From: Acidobacteriota bacterium
GTDB lineage: Bacteria; Acidobacteriota; Blastocatellia; Pyrinomonadales; Pyrinomonadaceae
Direction of reading: 5' to 3'
Length of the DNA stretch: 64,000 nucleotides
Assembly: GCA_003223935.1 (NCBI GenBank)
Contig: QHXQ01000026.1
Span: forward strand, 19,452-83,451
In this document: positions 27,102 to 36,365 of the stretch, in pieces
Layout: every line of letters starts with the position of its first letter
How positions within the stretch are numbered: the first letter of the stretch is position 1
Translations under genes and position numbers: made by a program
The notes under the pieces: model-generated
What the model saw: the letters and a program-made list of their open reading frames with translations, nothing else
Databases searched by the model: none
What the model was told of the DNA's origin: nothing

Positions 27102-27142
27102 GCGCACGAACGGCCCCGACGCGTCGCGGGCCGTTCGTGCGC
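27102..27142. repeat. 15-bp perfect inverted repeat between the Hfq-like gene and pdxA
   Basis: GCGCACGAACGGCCC at 27102-27116 pairs perfectly with GGGCCGTTCGTGCGC at 27128-27142, flanked by weaker GCGAAC/GTTCGC complementarity. No T-run follows, so it is not a classical terminator. It ends 19 bp before pdxA and could limit read-through or protect the upstream message. Confidence 0.8.
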
Positions 27143-27161
27143 TTGTTCGCGCGAACGTCTT

Positions 27162-28229
27162 ATGAACGAGACTTGGCCCAGCGAGACGAACGACAGCGCG
27201 ACTGGCACGATGGTTCACCGGCCGCGCATCGCGATCACGATGGGCGACCCCGCAGGCATCGGCCCTGAAGTCGTCTTAAAGGCCGTCGCCGAAGAGAAGG
27301 TGCGCCGCGCCTGCCGCCCCATCATCGTCGGCGATGCGCAACTCTTGGCGCACACGGCGCGGACGCTCGACCTCTTGTGCGGTTACGATGTCGTGCTGCG
27401 CGGCGAACCGTTCCTTGAGCCGGCGGACGATCCCGTCATCTATCATCTCAATAATATCAGCGGGCACGTCGAGCCGGGCGTCGAGTCGGGCGCAGCGGGG
27501 CGTGCAGCGGCCGAGTACATCGAAGCGGCCGTCGAGTTGTGCGCGGCTGGAGCGGCGGACGCAATCTCGACTGCGCCGATCAACAAGCGCGCGCTCTTCC
27601 TTGGCGGCTACAGCTTTCCCGGTCATACGGAATTCTTAGCGCACCTGACGCGCGCCGAAGAGTGCGCGATGGCCTTTGTCGCCGCCAACCTGCGCATCGT
27701 CTTGATCTCGACGCACGTGCCTCTGGCCGATGCGATCCGTCTAGTCGAACGCCAACGCATCGAGCGCGTCGTCCGGCTGACGGATCGCGAGTTGAAGCGT
27801 TGGGGCATCGAAAGACCGCGCATCGCGGTCGCCGCGCTCAACCCGCACGGCGCGGAGGGCGGACTGTTCGGCGTCGAAGAGGCGGCCGAGATCGCGCCGG
27901 CCGTGGCCGCTTGCCGCGACGAAGCGGGCATCGCCGTGTCGGGGCCTTTCTCTGCGGACACGATCTTTTTGCGCGCCTCGCGCGGCGAGTTCGATGCCGT
28001 TGTCGCTTGCTATCACGATCAGGCGATGATTCCGGTCAAGTGTCTCTCGTTCGGCGAAGCCGTCAACGTCACATTGGGCTTGCCGTTTATCCGCACGTCG
28101 GTTGATCACGGCACGGCGTTCGACATCGCGGGCAAAGGCGTGGCCGAGCATTCCAGCATGGTCGCCGCCATCCTGCTCGCCGCCGAACTCGCGCGCACCG
28201 AACAGAGCGGCCAAGAAGCGGTCTTGTGA
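27162..28229 (+). CDS. pdxA: 4-hydroxythreonine-4-phosphate dehydrogenase
   Basis: A 355-aa PdxA that oxidises 4-phosphohydroxy-threonine in the DXP-dependent pyridoxal phosphate pathway. A-I-T-M-G-D-P-A-G-I-G-P-E-V is the family opening; T-A-P-I-N-K, F-P-G-H-T-E-F-L and C-Y-H-D-Q-A-M-I-P-V-K hold the metal-binding histidines; R-T-S-V-D-H-G-T-A-F-D-I-A is the C-terminal signature. No good ribosome site precedes ATG 27162; Met at 27210, just before the conserved start, is an alternative. Confidence 0.95.
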   Translation: MNETWPSETNDSATGTMVHRPRIAITMGDPAGIGPEVVLKAVAEEKVRRACRPIIVGDAQLLAHTARTLDLLCGYDVVLRGEPFLEPADDPVIYHLNNISGHVEPGVESGAAGRAAAEYIEAAVELCAAGAADAISTAPINKRALFLGGYSFPGHTEFLAHLTRAEECAMAFVAANLRIVLISTHVPLADAIRLVERQRIERVVRLTDRELKRWGIERPRIAVAALNPHGAEGGLFGVEEAAEIAPAVAACRDEAGIAVSGPFSADTIFLRASRGEFDAVVACYHDQAMIPVKCLSFGEAVNVTLGLPFIRTSVDHGTAFDIAGKGVAEHSSMVAAILLAAELARTEQSGQEAVL

Positions 28230-29284
28230 TTATGAACGACGACGCGCAACTCACCGCGCGACCTATAAACATGAGCGCTATGCGACTCCAAGACAAAAGC
28301 TACTGCTCACATCGCCGCGCCTTCGTCATGCTGATCGTTACGGCTTTCATCTGCGCACCCGTCTGCGCCGCCGAAAAAACTTTGCGCAAAGACGTGGCGC
28401 GCAAAACGATCATGCGTGTCGCGGGGTTACAGTTGAAGAAGAGCGCGGTCAAGGTCAAGCAGGTGTCGGGCGCAAGCGCGCCGGTCGAAGTGTCTGCTGC
28501 GATCAAGACCGCTTTTCATTTCAAGCGGCGAGCCGATGGGAGTTGGCAGGTCGTAGAGGTGCGCGTCGGCGACCGGCAGTGGGAAGAGATTGACCAACTC
28601 GCACGCGCTTGGCACTTTGAGCGCACGACGCCGCTCATCGCGCAACTCGAACAGTTGACCGCCCAGTTTGAAGCACAGCAACGCGCGCGCGCTACCGAGC
28701 GGAAGCGGCACAAGCAAGAGGACAAAGAGAGCAGCAAAGATCAGCGCAAGCACAAACAAGCTGCCGACACTGCGGCAACTAACGCTCAGGATTTTCGCGC
28801 CGGCCCGTTCGTCGGCAAAAGTTTTGCCTCGTTGCTCACGTCCGCCACGGTCGAAACTGAGATTGACATGACGTTTCGGCTCAACCGTGACGCGGGTGGC
28901 GCGTGGCAAGCGACCGAAGCGCGCATCGGCGATGACGCATGGCAAGATACGGCCGCGCTCGTCCACGTGCTCGACGCTGAGAAAGTCGCCCGCGCCCGCG
29001 CAGACCTCGACGCGCTTGCCGCCGCCCTCGAAGCTTTCCGCCGCGAGCGCGGCTTCTACGTCGTCGCCGATTCATCGGCCGCGTTAGTTGACCAACTCAA
29101 CCCACGTTACACGCCCGACGTCATCCGCATAGACCCTTGGCATCGCCCTTACGAATACACCGGCACGCGCGACACCTACGCCTTGCGCTCGCTTGGGCCT
29201 GATGGCAAAGCCGGAACAGATGACGACATCACACTAACCGGCGGTATGCCGCTCAAACCGAGCGGGCGTAGCGGGCTCGAATGA
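28226..29284 (+). CDS. Secreted protein with GspG-like C-terminal domain
   Basis: A 352-aa protein overlapping the pdxA stop (GTGA). The N-terminus holds a cleavable signal (A-F-V-M-L-I-V-T-A-F-I-C-A-P-V-C-A-A); later Met codons at 28232, 28271 or 28280 could be the real start. Two similar modules (about 70-130 and 190-250) each contain T-A-F-H-F-K/M-T-F-R-L-N and W-Q-V/A-x-E-x-R-I/V-G-D...W, suggesting an internal duplication. The end (D-P-W-H-R-P-Y-E-Y ... L-G-P-D-G-K-A-G-T-D-D-D-I) is the type II secretion pseudopilin GspG calcium-binding tail, but no prepilin leader exists. Function unknown. Confidence 0.7.
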   Translation: MIMNDDAQLTARPINMSAMRLQDKSYCSHRRAFVMLIVTAFICAPVCAAEKTLRKDVARKTIMRVAGLQLKKSAVKVKQVSGASAPVEVSAAIKTAFHFKRRADGSWQVVEVRVGDRQWEEIDQLARAWHFERTTPLIAQLEQLTAQFEAQQRARATERKRHKQEDKESSKDQRKHKQAADTAATNAQDFRAGPFVGKSFASLLTSATVETEIDMTFRLNRDAGGAWQATEARIGDDAWQDTAALVHVLDAEKVARARADLDALAAALEAFRRERGFYVVADSSAALVDQLNPRYTPDVIRIDPWHRPYEYTGTRDTYALRSLGPDGKAGTDDDITLTGGMPLKPSGRSGLE

Positions 29285-29491
29285 CCGGCAAAAGCCCGCA
29301 AACGGTGCAAGTTAGACCATCTCCTCCGTATTTCTTCTTGACGCTCAAACGGCGCGGGTGTTAGGTTTCAAGAGTGGCCTTTGAAGGGAAGGCCGCGACC
29401 GTTTGAGACTCACGCCCTGTGCCGCTTGCCGCCTGTTGTGCGCGCAAGGTATCTTGCCCGGCGGCGCACGCCCTTTGCAAGGAGTCGGTTG

Positions 29492-30958
29492 TTGCTTACG
29501 GGACGCAAACTGCTGCTCGCTGACGATTCGCTCACGATCCAAAAAGTTGTGAGTCTGACCTTTGGCGATGAAGGCATGGAGGTCGTCGCCGTCGGCAGCG
29601 GCGACGAAGCCCTCAAGCAACTGGAAACGTTTGCGCCCGACATCGTGCTCGCGGACGTGTTCATGCCTGAACCGAACGGTTATCAGGTCTGTGAACACAT
29701 CCGGCGCGACGAGCGTCTGCGGCGCACGCCAGTCTTGTTGCTTGTGGGCACGTTTGAACCTTTCAATGAAGCGGAGGCGCGCAGAGTTGGCGCGGACGAT
29801 GTTTTGACGAAACCATTCCAATCAATACGCGAACTCGTGAGCAAGGTGGGCCAACTGCTCGGCGGGCGCAAAGAAGAGCAGCCGGACGATAAGGCCGCGC
29901 ACGGCGCAGTTGACGCCGGCCGTGAAGCGCCGGACATAAGTGTGGCGCAAGAGAGCGCCGCGCCGCCCGCGTTCCCTTGGGCACGACCGGCGGAAGAACC
30001 AGCGGCCACGAGTCAGACTTGGCCGCCAGCGCCTGAGGCGCACGCCGCCTCGTACAACGATTTCGACATGGATGATCAGACGATTCAAACCACGCCGGCC
30101 GAAGCCTTCGGCAGTCATGTAGACATGAGTGAAGGAGGCAGCGAACAGATGACGCATGAGGTCGAAGCCGCAGGCGATTGGGCGCACGCGCACACAGATG
30201 AAACATCTTTCATCGTGCTTGATGAACCGCAGCCCGCACCTGTGCAAGCCGAAGCGCCGAGCGCGCCGGAGTTGAGCTACGCCGGCAGTCCGACCGCCGC
30301 GCCGGAGTTCATGCAACGCGCGGCGCAGGTCGCCAACGCAGACGATGCGCTACTTGATCTCGGTGAGAGCGTTGCGGACGCGAGCGCGGCTGCGCCCGCA
30401 GCCGACGAGTTTATCCTCGATCTCGACGGCGAAACGTTCGCGCCCGCGCAAGAGGTCGCAGAAGCAGCGCCGCCGCGCGTGATGTACGCCGAAGGCTTGG
30501 CCAGTTCGCCCACAGAAGCCGCCGCACCGCTTGTCACAGAGGAAGCGCCGCACACGGACGCACGCGCGCTCGAAGCCGACGCGCAGGCTTACGAACAACC
30601 GCCACAGTCCGGGCAGGCCGTGGAGTTGGTGCTGCCGGAGACGGCGGCCGCCGAGCCGCCGCAAGAGGCGGAAGCGAGCATGATGCGCGACGCAGCAGTA
30701 GTAGCAGCGCCTGCGGTGCATGAGCTAGAGACGCAGGCAGCGGCGCAGCCTGAAACGGCCGCCGTGCCGACAGTTGGCATTGATGAAGGCAGCGCGGCAC
30801 AGTTGTCGCCGGAGATGGTTGACGTGATCGCGCGGCGCGTCGTCGAGTTGATGTCGGACAAGGTTGTGCGCGAGATCGCTTGGGAGATCGTCCCCGACTT
30901 AGCGGAACGCCTCATCAGACGCCGCCTCGAAGAAGAGCGCACGCAAGAAGCGCGCTAA
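29492..30958 (+). CDS. Response regulator with long acidic linker and conserved C-terminal helix region
   Basis: About 488 aa from TTG 29492, which has AAGGAG 7 nt upstream; a frame from 29381 lacks such a site. The receiver domain (about 1-120) has L-L-A-D-D-S-L-T-I-Q-K, V-L-A-D-V-F-M-P (phospho-acceptor Asp), and L-T-K-P-F. Then about 280 residues rich in Ala, Glu and Pro, likely disordered. The final 60 residues (M-V-D-V-I-A-R-R-V-V-E-L-M-S-D-K-V-V-R-E-I-A-W-E-I-V-P-D-L-A-E) form a conserved helical end found in acidobacterial and myxobacterial single-receiver proteins. No kinase gene nearby. Output is probably protein-protein contact, not DNA binding. Confidence 0.8.
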   Translation: MLTGRKLLLADDSLTIQKVVSLTFGDEGMEVVAVGSGDEALKQLETFAPDIVLADVFMPEPNGYQVCEHIRRDERLRRTPVLLLVGTFEPFNEAEARRVGADDVLTKPFQSIRELVSKVGQLLGGRKEEQPDDKAAHGAVDAGREAPDISVAQESAAPPAFPWARPAEEPAATSQTWPPAPEAHAASYNDFDMDDQTIQTTPAEAFGSHVDMSEGGSEQMTHEVEAAGDWAHAHTDETSFIVLDEPQPAPVQAEAPSAPELSYAGSPTAAPEFMQRAAQVANADDALLDLGESVADASAAAPAADEFILDLDGETFAPAQEVAEAAPPRVMYAEGLASSPTEAAAPLVTEEAPHTDARALEADAQAYEQPPQSGQAVELVLPETAAAEPPQEAEASMMRDAAVVAAPAVHELETQAAAQPETAAVPTVGIDEGSAAQLSPEMVDVIARRVVELMSDKVVREIAWEIVPDLAERLIRRRLEEERTQEAR

Positions 30959-30981
30959 CAAACCAAGCGCAGAGCAGACAC

Positions 30982-31031
30982 GGATCGAGCCAGAGGCGGA
31001 CGCACAAGCCGCCGCGCTCGATCCTTTTTTT
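30982..31031 (+). terminator. Rho-independent terminator after the response regulator
   Basis: GGATCGAG (30982-30989) pairs with CTCGATCC (31017-31024), with an inner GGCGG/CCGCC stem, followed by seven T (31025-31031). Confidence 0.88.
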
Positions 31032-31042
31032 GCGGCCAGTTA

Positions 31043-31157
31043 TCAGCGTTCAGCAGTCAGCCGCGACGTGAAACCGCCGGCCGATTGCTTTACAATGTCG
31101 AACGACTGAACAATAAATTAAAGCTGCTCGCTGACGGCTGAAAGCTGATTGCTGACT
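31043..31157. repeat. TCAGC-word inverted repeat upstream of valS
   Basis: Left arm 31043-31063 (TCAGCGTTCAGCAGTCAGCC) faces 31122-31157 (AGCTGCTCGCTGACGGCTGA then AAGCTGATTGCTGAC). A possible -10 box TACAAT lies inside the loop at 31091-31096, with no clear -35. Related words occur at 34741-34796. The right arm ends at the valS start. Confidence 0.7.
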
Positions 31158-31158
31158 C

Positions 31159-33849
31159 ATGGAGATTCCGAAGACATACGACCCGAAAGAAGCAGAAGCG
31201 CGGCACTATGCGCGCTGGGAGGCGCAGGGGTTTTTCGCGCCAGAGATCAATCGCGACACGTCTGCGCCCGTCTATTCAATCGTCATCCCGCCGCCGAACG
31301 TGACGGGGGCGCTCCACATGGGTCATGCCCTACAGCACACGATCATGGACGTGCTGACGCGCTACCACCGCATGCGCGGCTATCGCACGCTCTGGCTACC
31401 CGGTGAAGACCACGCGGGCATCTCGACGCAGATACAGGTTGAGCGCCAACTGAAGCGCGAAGGCTTAACGCGCCACGACTTGGGGCGCGAAAAATTCGTT
31501 GCGCGCGTCTGGCAGTGGAAAGAACAGTACGGCGGCGAGATCATCAGGCAGATGCGGCGCGAGGGCGCGAGCGTTGATTGGTCGCGCGAGCGGTTCACGA
31601 TGGACGAAGGGCTATCGCGCGCCGTGCGCGAATTCTTCGTGCGTTGTTATGAAGAGGGTTTGATCTATCACGGCGAGGGTTTGATCAGTTGGTGTCCGAA
31701 AGATCAGACCGCGCTCTCTGACTTGGAGGTCGAGAAGGAAGCGCAGGCTGGAAAACTTTATTACTTGCAGTATCCGGTCAAGGGCAGCGCCCGGCGTGTG
31801 ATTGTGGCGACGACGCGGCCCGAAACGATGCTTGGCGACACAGCCGTTGCGGTCAATCCGAACGACGAACGCTACAGCGATCTGATTGGCGCGACGCTTG
31901 AGTTGCCCTTGACGGGGCGCGAGATTCCGGTCATCGCAGACGAGTTTGTTGATCCAGAGTTCGGCACGGGCGCGGTCAAGGTCACACCCGCGCACGATCC
32001 GAACGACTATCAGATGGGTCTGCGCCATAAACTGCCGCAAGTGAAAGTGATTGACCCGTACGCGCGCATGACCGAAGCGGCGGGCGCGGAGTTCACCGGT
32101 CTAGATCGCTATGAGGCGCGCGAAAAAGTTATTGAAAAGTTTGAGGGGCTTGGGCTGCTGGAAAAAGTGGTTGACTACGAGTTCTCGATCACCAAGTGCG
32201 GTCGTTGTCGCACAGTCATCGAGCCTTTGTTATCAACGCAATGGTTCTTGAAGCAAGCGGAGCTTGCACGCGCGCCGCTCGAACTAATCAAAGAGAAACA
32301 CGAGCCGCGCTTCGTGCCCGAAGTGCCGTATGAGAAGGTCTATACGAACTGGTTGGAGAACCTGTACGACTGGACGCTCTCGCGCCAACTCTGGTGGGGG
32401 CACCGCATCCCGGCTTGGTACGACGAAGAGGGGCGCGTCTATGTCACGCGCACCGAAGAGGAAGCGCGGGCTGCGGCGGGCACGGATAAATTAACTCAAG
32501 ACCCGGACGTGCTCGACACTTGGTTCTCGGCTGCGCTCTGGCCCGTTTCGACGCTCGGTTGGCCCGACGACACCGAAGACCTGCGCACGTTCTACCCGAC
32601 ATCGGTGCTCGTCACTGCGCGCGACATCATCTTCTTGTGGGTCTCGCGCATGATGATGACGGGCATGAAGTTCATGGGGCAGAAGGCATTTGCTGATGTC
32701 TTCATCACGGGCACGATCTTCGATAAGCACGGGCAGCGCATGTCGAAGATGAAGGGCAACGGCGTTGACCCGTTGGAGATGTTCGACAGGTACGGCGTGG
32801 ATGCGACGCGCATCGTGCTCGCGCAGATCGAGAGCACAGACACGCGCTGGAACGAGAAGCAGATCGAGTCCTATCGCAACTTCGCCAACAAAATCTGGAA
32901 CGCCGCGCGGTTCTGTCTGCTCAACTCAGAGGGCGCGAGCGTGGGGCGTGGCTTTGAGGGCGACCGAGCGAGTTGGGCGCTGCATGATCGTTGGATCATG
33001 TCGCGGCTCAATCGCACGGCGCAGACCGTCTCGGCGGCGATTGAAAATTATCGCTTTCACGAAGCGGTGCAGACGCTCTATCACTTCTTCTGGGATGATT
33101 TCTGCGATTGGTACATCGAACTGTCGAAGACGGACGTGACGGCGACCGAGCCTTCGCCTGCGCGTGACGCCGCGCGCAGTCGCGTGCTGACTGTGCTCGA
33201 ACAGGCTCTGCGTCTGTTACACCCGTTCATGCCGTTCATCACGGAAGAACTCTGGCAACGTCTGCCCGGCATCAGCGCAGCGCAACTCCATCCGGCTTAC
33301 GCGCACGCCGAACCGACCGTCATGCTCGCGGCTTATCCGCAAGGCGAGCAGTCATTGATTGACGCGCGCGCCGAACAAGAGGTGCAGGCGCTCATCGAAC
33401 TGATCTCGCGCGTGCGCAACATACGCTCGGAGATGAACATCAAGCCGGGCGAGACTGTGCCCGTGATAGTCGGTGCGCCGGATGAAAACCTGCGGGCGAT
33501 CTTCGCGGCGGGCGTGCCGCAGATCGCGCGGCTCGCGCGCGCGTCAGAAGTTTTGGTGCAGTCGGGCATCAACGGGCCGCGTGCGTCGGCGCATGCGGTG
33601 CTCGCGGGCGGCGCAGAGGTCGCTGTGCCGCTCGAAGGGTTGATTGATTTTGCGGTCGAGCGTGAGCGGCTGCGCAAGGAACAGGAGAAGTTGCGCAGAG
33701 AGGCAGAGAAACTCGAAGCGCAGTTGGCGAATCAAAACTTTGTCGAGCGCGCACCCGCAGAGAAGGTGGAAGAACTACGGCAACGTCTCGCAGACATCGC
33801 GCAACGAACGAGTGCATTGCAGCAGAGCTTGGAGGCGCTGGCGGAATGA
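31159..33849 (+). CDS. valS: Valine--tRNA ligase
   Basis: An 896-aa class I synthetase. [14 protein letters not shown] holds the HIGH motif, R-M-S-K-M-K-G-N is the KMSKS loop, and the CP1 editing domain includes [12 protein letters not shown] and [19 protein letters not shown]. The last 70 residues ([12 protein letters not shown]) are the usual C-terminal coiled coil. Length is normal. The stop overlaps nadC by 4 nt. Confidence 0.98.
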   Translation: MEIPKTYDPKEAEARHYARWEAQGFFAPEINRDTSAPVYSIVIPPPNVTGALHMGHALQHTIMDVLTRYHRMRGYRTLWLPGEDHAGISTQIQVERQLKREGLTRHDLGREKFVARVWQWKEQYGGEIIRQMRREGASVDWSRERFTMDEGLSRAVREFFVRCYEEGLIYHGEGLISWCPKDQTALSDLEVEKEAQAGKLYYLQYPVKGSARRVIVATTRPETMLGDTAVAVNPNDERYSDLIGATLELPLTGREIPVIADEFVDPEFGTGAVKVTPAHDPNDYQMGLRHKLPQVKVIDPYARMTEAAGAEFTGLDRYEAREKVIEKFEGLGLLEKVVDYEFSITKCGRCRTVIEPLLSTQWFLKQAELARAPLELIKEKHEPRFVPEVPYEKVYTNWLENLYDWTLSRQLWWGHRIPAWYDEEGRVYVTRTEEEARAAAGTDKLTQDPDVLDTWFSAALWPVSTLGWPDDTEDLRTFYPTSVLVTARDIIFLWVSRMMMTGMKFMGQKAFADVFITGTIFDKHGQRMSKMKGNGVDPLEMFDRYGVDATRIVLAQIESTDTRWNEKQIESYRNFANKIWNAARFCLLNSEGASVGRGFEGDRASWALHDRWIMSRLNRTAQTVSAAIENYRFHEAVQTLYHFFWDDFCDWYIELSKTDVTATEPSPARDAARSRVLTVLEQALRLLHPFMPFITEELWQRLPGISAAQLHPAYAHAEPTVMLAAYPQGEQSLIDARAEQEVQALIELISRVRNIRSEMNIKPGETVPVIVGAPDENLRAIFAAGVPQIARLARASEVLVQSGINGPRASAHAVLAGGAEVAVPLEGLIDFAVERERLRKEQEKLRREAEKLEAQLANQNFVERAPAEKVEELRQRLADIAQRTSALQQSLEALAE

Positions 33850-34703
33850 ACTGGCTGGACGAAGGCGCGCTCTTCAATCAGATCGGCGCTTTCCTGAGCG
33901 AAGATTTGGGACGCGGCGACATCACGACGCAGGCGTGCGTCACGCGCAACACACGCGCGCGCGGGCGCTTTCTCGCCAAAGAGCCGATGACTGTCGCCGG
34001 TCTCGAAGCCGCTGAAGCCGTCTTCTCGACGCTCGACTCGCAGCAGCAACTTGAAGCCTTCGTCTCCGATGGCGACGAGGTTGAAGCCGGCAAAGTTATC
34101 GCGCGCACGAGCGGCTTCGCCGACGTGCTGCTCGCGGGCGAGCGCGTCGCTTTGAATCTGCTGCAACGCTTGTCGGGCATTGCGACGCTCACGCGCCAGT
34201 TTGTGCGCGCCATCGAAGGCACGAACGCGGAGATCGTTGACACGCGCAAGACGACGCCGGGCTTGCGCATGTTGGAGAAGTACGCGGTGCTCGCAGGCGG
34301 CGCGCGCAATCACCGCTTCGGTTTGGACGACGGCGTGCTGATTAAAGATAACCACATCGCGCTCGCGGGCGGCGTCGGCGTGGCAGTCGAGCGCGCGAAA
34401 AAAAAGGTCGGGCATCTGCACAAGATTGAAGTTGAAATCTCAAACGAACGCGACCTACGTGAAGCCGTCACGAGCGGCGCGGACATTCTCTTGCTCGACA
34501 ATCTCGCGCCCGAAGAGACGCGCCGCATGGTTGAATTGACCCGCTCGTTATCTGAGCATGTGCTGCTTGAATCGTCGGGCGGCATCACGCTTGAGAACGT
34601 GCGCGCCTACGCCGAAGCGGGCGTTGACTTGATCAGCATCGGCGCGCTCACGCACTCGGCGCGTGCGCTCGACATCAGCTTCAAGATTCAACCGGGTTCA
34701 TGA
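33846..34703 (+). CDS. nadC: Nicotinate-nucleotide pyrophosphorylase (carboxylating)
   Basis: A 285-aa quinolinate phosphoribosyltransferase of NAD synthesis. [10 protein letters not shown] near the start, [29 protein letters not shown] in the middle, and L-E-S-S-G-G-I-T near the end bind quinolinate and PRPP. Overlap with valS (ATGA) implies co-translation. nadA/nadB are not in the window. Confidence 0.97.
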   Translation: MNWLDEGALFNQIGAFLSEDLGRGDITTQACVTRNTRARGRFLAKEPMTVAGLEAAEAVFSTLDSQQQLEAFVSDGDEVEAGKVIARTSGFADVLLAGERVALNLLQRLSGIATLTRQFVRAIEGTNAEIVDTRKTTPGLRMLEKYAVLAGGARNHRFGLDDGVLIKDNHIALAGGVGVAVERAKKKVGHLHKIEVEISNERDLREAVTSGADILLLDNLAPEETRRMVELTRSLSEHVLLESSGGITLENVRAYAEAGVDLISIGALTHSARALDISFKIQPGS

Positions 34704-34740
34704 TGGAACTAGATGTGGCGCGGGGCGTGAAATTAAAAAC

Positions 34741-34796
34741 AGTCAGCCATCAACTTTCAGCGAAAAACAAAAGCTGACCGCTGATGGTTGATAGCT
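34741..34796. repeat. Short-loop TCAGC-type inverted repeat after nadC
   Basis: AGTCAGCCATCAACTTTCAG (34741-34760) faces AGCTGACCGCTGATGGTTGA (34772-34791). Imperfect pairing with a loop of about 11 nt (AAAAACAAA). Related in words to the repeat upstream of valS. Confidence 0.7.
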
Positions 34797-34813
34797 TGCT
34801 TGGAGGTTTTACG

Positions 34814-35587
34814 ATGCGTGCATGGTGGAACAGTAAAGTGGTTGCGCTGGTGACGCTGCTTGTGTTGTTGCTCCTATCTTTTTCTATCGCGCAGTCGCAG
34901 CAGCGGCGGCGCACGTCGCGGCGTGTGACGCATCCGGTGCGCACGCGCCCTGTGACGCAGCCACAACCGACGCCCGTACCGGCGGGCACAGACCCGACGC
35001 TCGTCTCGACCGCCGATGAAGCGAACACGAATCAGACGACGCGCCCGACCGCGAAGCCGACGCCGAGCGCCGATCAAGAGAGCGCGCGCCGACTCGAACG
35101 ACTCTCGACGGAACTCACGCAACTCAACAAAAAGTTCGACGCGCTCGAAAAGGAACGACAGGCGGACTTGCTGCAAGAGCGTCTGACGCGCGCCGAGCAG
35201 CGCGCCGAGAGTTTGCGCACGCAGTTGAGTCAGACTTTGGAGAAGCAAGCGGACTTGCAAGCGCGCGCAGATCAGATCGAGTACGACCTGCGCCCTGAAA
35301 GCATCGAACTGCGCGCCGCCACGATTCCAAGCCTCCATGCCGACGATGTGCGCACGCAGATTCGCCAGAGCCTTGAGAACGAGAAGAAGCGCGTGCGCGC
35401 GCAACTCGACCTGCTCGATTCGACCCGCGCGCGCCTCGAAACGTCCGTCGCCGGCGCAGACGCCGAAGCCGACCGCCTGCGCGCGCGTCTGAACGAAGTC
35501 AACGAAGGTACAGCCACAGGCACGAGCAGCAGCCCGCCGCCCGCGCCTTCGCCGTCGCCGACTCCTGAAGTGCCGCCGCCAGTATAA
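34814..35587 (+). CDS. Membrane-anchored coiled-coil protein, function unknown
   Basis: About 257 aa; ATG 34814 has TGGAGG about 8 nt upstream. A signal anchor (V-V-A-L-V-T-L-L-V-L-L-L-L-S-F-S-I-A, about 9-26) is followed by a Thr/Pro/Arg linker, then a long coiled coil (about 95-235; L-E-R-L-S-T-E-L-T-Q-L-N-K-K-F-D-A-L-E and further heptads), with a central R-P-E-S-I-E-L-R-A-A-T-I-P-S-L break, ending in a Pro/Ser tail. Not assigned to a named family. Confidence 0.75.
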   Translation: MRAWWNSKVVALVTLLVLLLLSFSIAQSQQRRRTSRRVTHPVRTRPVTQPQPTPVPAGTDPTLVSTADEANTNQTTRPTAKPTPSADQESARRLERLSTELTQLNKKFDALEKERQADLLQERLTRAEQRAESLRTQLSQTLEKQADLQARADQIEYDLRPESIELRAATIPSLHADDVRTQIRQSLENEKKRVRAQLDLLDSTRARLETSVAGADAEADRLRARLNEVNEGTATGTSSSPPPAPSPSPTPEVPPPV

Positions 35588-35642
35588 GAGGTTAGTGAAG
35601 TCAGTTTTTTACTGATCTCTAACCTCTAACCTCTGACCTCTG
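35587..35642. repeat. GAGGTTAG-type inverted repeat, same subfamily as the murG-end repeat
   Basis: AGAGGTTAGTGAAGTCAG (35587-35604) faces CTGATCTCTAACCTCTAACC and TCTGACCTCT (35612-35641). The right arm matches the right arm at 20245-20275 almost base for base. Confidence 0.78.
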
Positions 35643-35652
35643 CTTTAACGAC

Positions 35653-35988
35653 ATGGGCACGATCTCGCAGATTGAACTCTATCGTCTGATCGCGGCGGCG
35701 CATGCGCGCGGCGAGCGCGTCGTCGTCGCCACCGTCGCGCACACGCGCGGCTCGACGCCGCAACGACGCGGTGCGAAGATGCTCTTCTTCGCCGATGGCG
35801 AAGTGGCGGGCACGGTCGGCGGTGGCTGCATCGAGGCCGAAGTCTGGGCCGAAGCGCGCGCGGCATTGCGCACAGGGCGCTCGGCGCTGCACAAGTTCAG
35901 CCTCACCGCCGACGAAGCCAGTGAAGAGGGCATGGTCTGCGGCGGCACGATGGAGATTTTTATAGATGTGTGGGACGGAAAGCCGTGA
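35653..35988 (+). CDS. XdhC/CoxI N-terminal-domain protein
   Basis: A 111-aa stand-alone XdhC_CoxI domain: V-V-V-A-T-V-A-H-T-R-G-S-T-P-Q-R-R-G-A-K-M-L, G-T-V-G-G-G-C-I-E-A-E-V and a late E-E-G-M-V-C-G-G-T-M. Family members help insert or sulfurate the molybdenum cofactor of xanthine-dehydrogenase-type enzymes. The Rossmann half that is normally fused appears in the second XdhC gene at 36366-37196. No molybdenum hydroxylase gene is present nearby. Confidence 0.88.
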   Translation: MGTISQIELYRLIAAAHARGERVVVATVAHTRGSTPQRRGAKMLFFADGEVAGTVGGGCIEAEVWAEARAALRTGRSALHKFSLTADEASEEGMVCGGTMEIFIDVWDGKP

Positions 35989-36041
35989 CAGTTGACATGT
36001 GACAGGTAAGCAGAATGTCTTTATCTGGTCACCGGTCACGG
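35983..36041. repeat. CCGTGACAG / CACGG inverted repeat
   Basis: CCGTGACAGTTGACATGTGA (35983-36002, then CAGGT) faces TGGTCACCGGTCACGG (36026-36041). The left arm covers the stop of the XdhC-N gene; the right arm ends at the ribosome site of the DUF962 gene. Confidence 0.6.
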
Positions 36042-36049
36042 AGGTTGAT

Positions 36050-36361
36050 ATGCCCGAATCATTCATCGAGAACTACATGGCGAAGCACCGGCATCCGTTG
36101 AACCGTTTGACGCACAGTTTCGGCATTCCGATGATCGTCATCAGCTTGCCGCTACTCTTCTTCAGCTGGCGCTGGGCGCTCGTGCTGTTTATTGTCGGTT
36201 GGATTTTGCAGTTCGTCGGGCATGCGATTGAGGGCAATAGACCGGCGTTCTTCCGCAACCCCGTCTATCTGCTCGTCGGCCCATTGTGGCTCGTGCGCCG
36301 CGCCCTCGTAGCCATCGGCTTGAGCAAGCCGCCTAACACCACACCGAAACACACGCCTTGA
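36050..36361 (+). CDS. DUF962/Mpo1-like membrane protein
   Basis: A 103-aa protein from ATG 36050 with GGAGG 5 nt upstream. E-N-Y-M-A-K-H-R-H-P-L-N-R-L-T-H-S-F-G-I-P at the start and Q-F-V-G-H-A-I-E-G-N-R-P-A-F-F in the second half carry the conserved histidines of the DUF962 family, between and around two to three membrane helices. The yeast member Mpo1 is a fatty-acid alpha-dioxygenase; whether this shorter bacterial form has that activity is unknown. It sits between two XdhC-family genes, with 4 bp to the next. Confidence 0.85.
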   Translation: MPESFIENYMAKHRHPLNRLTHSFGIPMIVISLPLLFFSWRWALVLFIVGWILQFVGHAIEGNRPAFFRNPVYLLVGPLWLVRRALVAIGLSKPPNTTPKHTP

Positions 36362-36365
36362 ACGG

